64,000 nucleotides of DNA, taken from assembly GCA_051294375.1 (NCBI GenBank), contig CM119271.1, positions 1,936,929 to 2,000,928 of the forward strand, written 5' to 3'. Each line of letters starts with the position of its first letter. The first letter of the stretch is position 1. This stretch comes from Paraspadella gotoi (taxonomy: Eukaryota > Chaetognatha). The translations under genes were made by a program, and so were the position numbers. Under the pieces are notes generated by a model. It had not been told where the DNA came from, made no database searches, and worked only from the letters and a program-made list of their open reading frames with translations. This document shows, in pieces, positions 63,711-64,000 of the stretch.

Positions 63711-64000
63711 CTGGGAAAAAAAGCATGGAAAGGGTGAAACATGACGAAGGATTCGAGTATGTCGTCTTTCGTCATGCAAGGAAAAAATATTGGAGATGGC
63801 AAAACAAGTACGGGCAGGGAGAAAGTCGACTTTCGTCACACATTGGACGCGGGGGGGGGAAGATAAAAATAGTCTTCAGTAATGGCTGATTTAGAAAAAA
63901 GATGTGATATCATATGATATGATAAAATATGAAAACGATTAGACAATGTCTAATAGATATTGTCCAGGAGCGGAAGGACAAGTCACCCGTTGCTTCCCAT
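63711..64000. other. Window end, nothing supported
   Basis: Includes a partial echo of the exon ('gtatgtcgtctttcgtcatgc' minus its last base near 63756) that may be a small local duplication. Otherwise AT-rich with no supported exon. Confidence 0.4.

Overview
This is a stretch of animal nuclear genome, probably from a simple-sequence-rich invertebrate. Four things point that way: split genes with GT/AG introns, an ephrin, a ColQ-type acetylcholinesterase collagen tail, and AT-rich non-coding DNA packed with (GA)n, (GTC)n, (TTTA)n and (GAAT)n arrays. Exons stand out as GC-rich islands with C/G-ending codons. I cannot name the species. Five N gaps (one of 225 bp, four of exactly 25 bp) show this is a draft scaffold.

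Layout. (1) 3.5-11.5 kb, plus strand: an unrecognised multi-exon gene. I reconstructed six exons whose splice phases agree, ending in a basic C-terminus; an unconnected plus-strand exon candidate lies at 1-268. (2) 11.9-28.8 kb, minus strand: ENOSF1 (L-fuconate dehydratase, enolase superfamily), nine exons found. It converges on gene 1. A tRNA-Ser(UGA) gene sits in the same orientation in one of its introns. A diverged inverted repeat about 5.8 kb long fills the intron region where two expected catalytic exons should lie. (3) 28.8-37.5 kb: intergenic DNA with a 2.3 kb AT-rich element with terminal inverted repeats, MITE-like elements and microsatellites. (4) 37.55-38.57 kb, plus strand: an ephrin encoded in a single open exon. 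(5) 41.85-47.63 kb, plus strand: the 3' part of a ColQ gene (collagen exons plus Cys-rich C-terminal exons), with a decayed jockey-like reverse transcriptase in one intron. (6) 47.76-59.34 kb: a second, rearranged copy of 36.9-47.7 kb (ColQ 3' exons plus strand, then ephrin reversed, then ColQ collagen exons reversed). It carries scattered SNPs and many 1-bp indels and looks like an unmerged haplotype or misassembly. (7) 60.9-62.4 kb, plus strand: an intact two-exon gene for a 453-residue, N-terminally anchored protein I do not recognise. (8) 63.6-63.7 kb, minus strand: one good exon of another gene.

The genes share no evident pathway. The more unusual content is in the repeats: a dispersed inverted-repeat element whose interior is a degenerate telomere-like TTAGGG array (at least six loci), a family with GACA/GACC tracts ending in a hairpin, a two-monomer tandem array, and the large foldback structure inside ENOSF1. 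No CRISPR, operon or prokaryotic feature is present.
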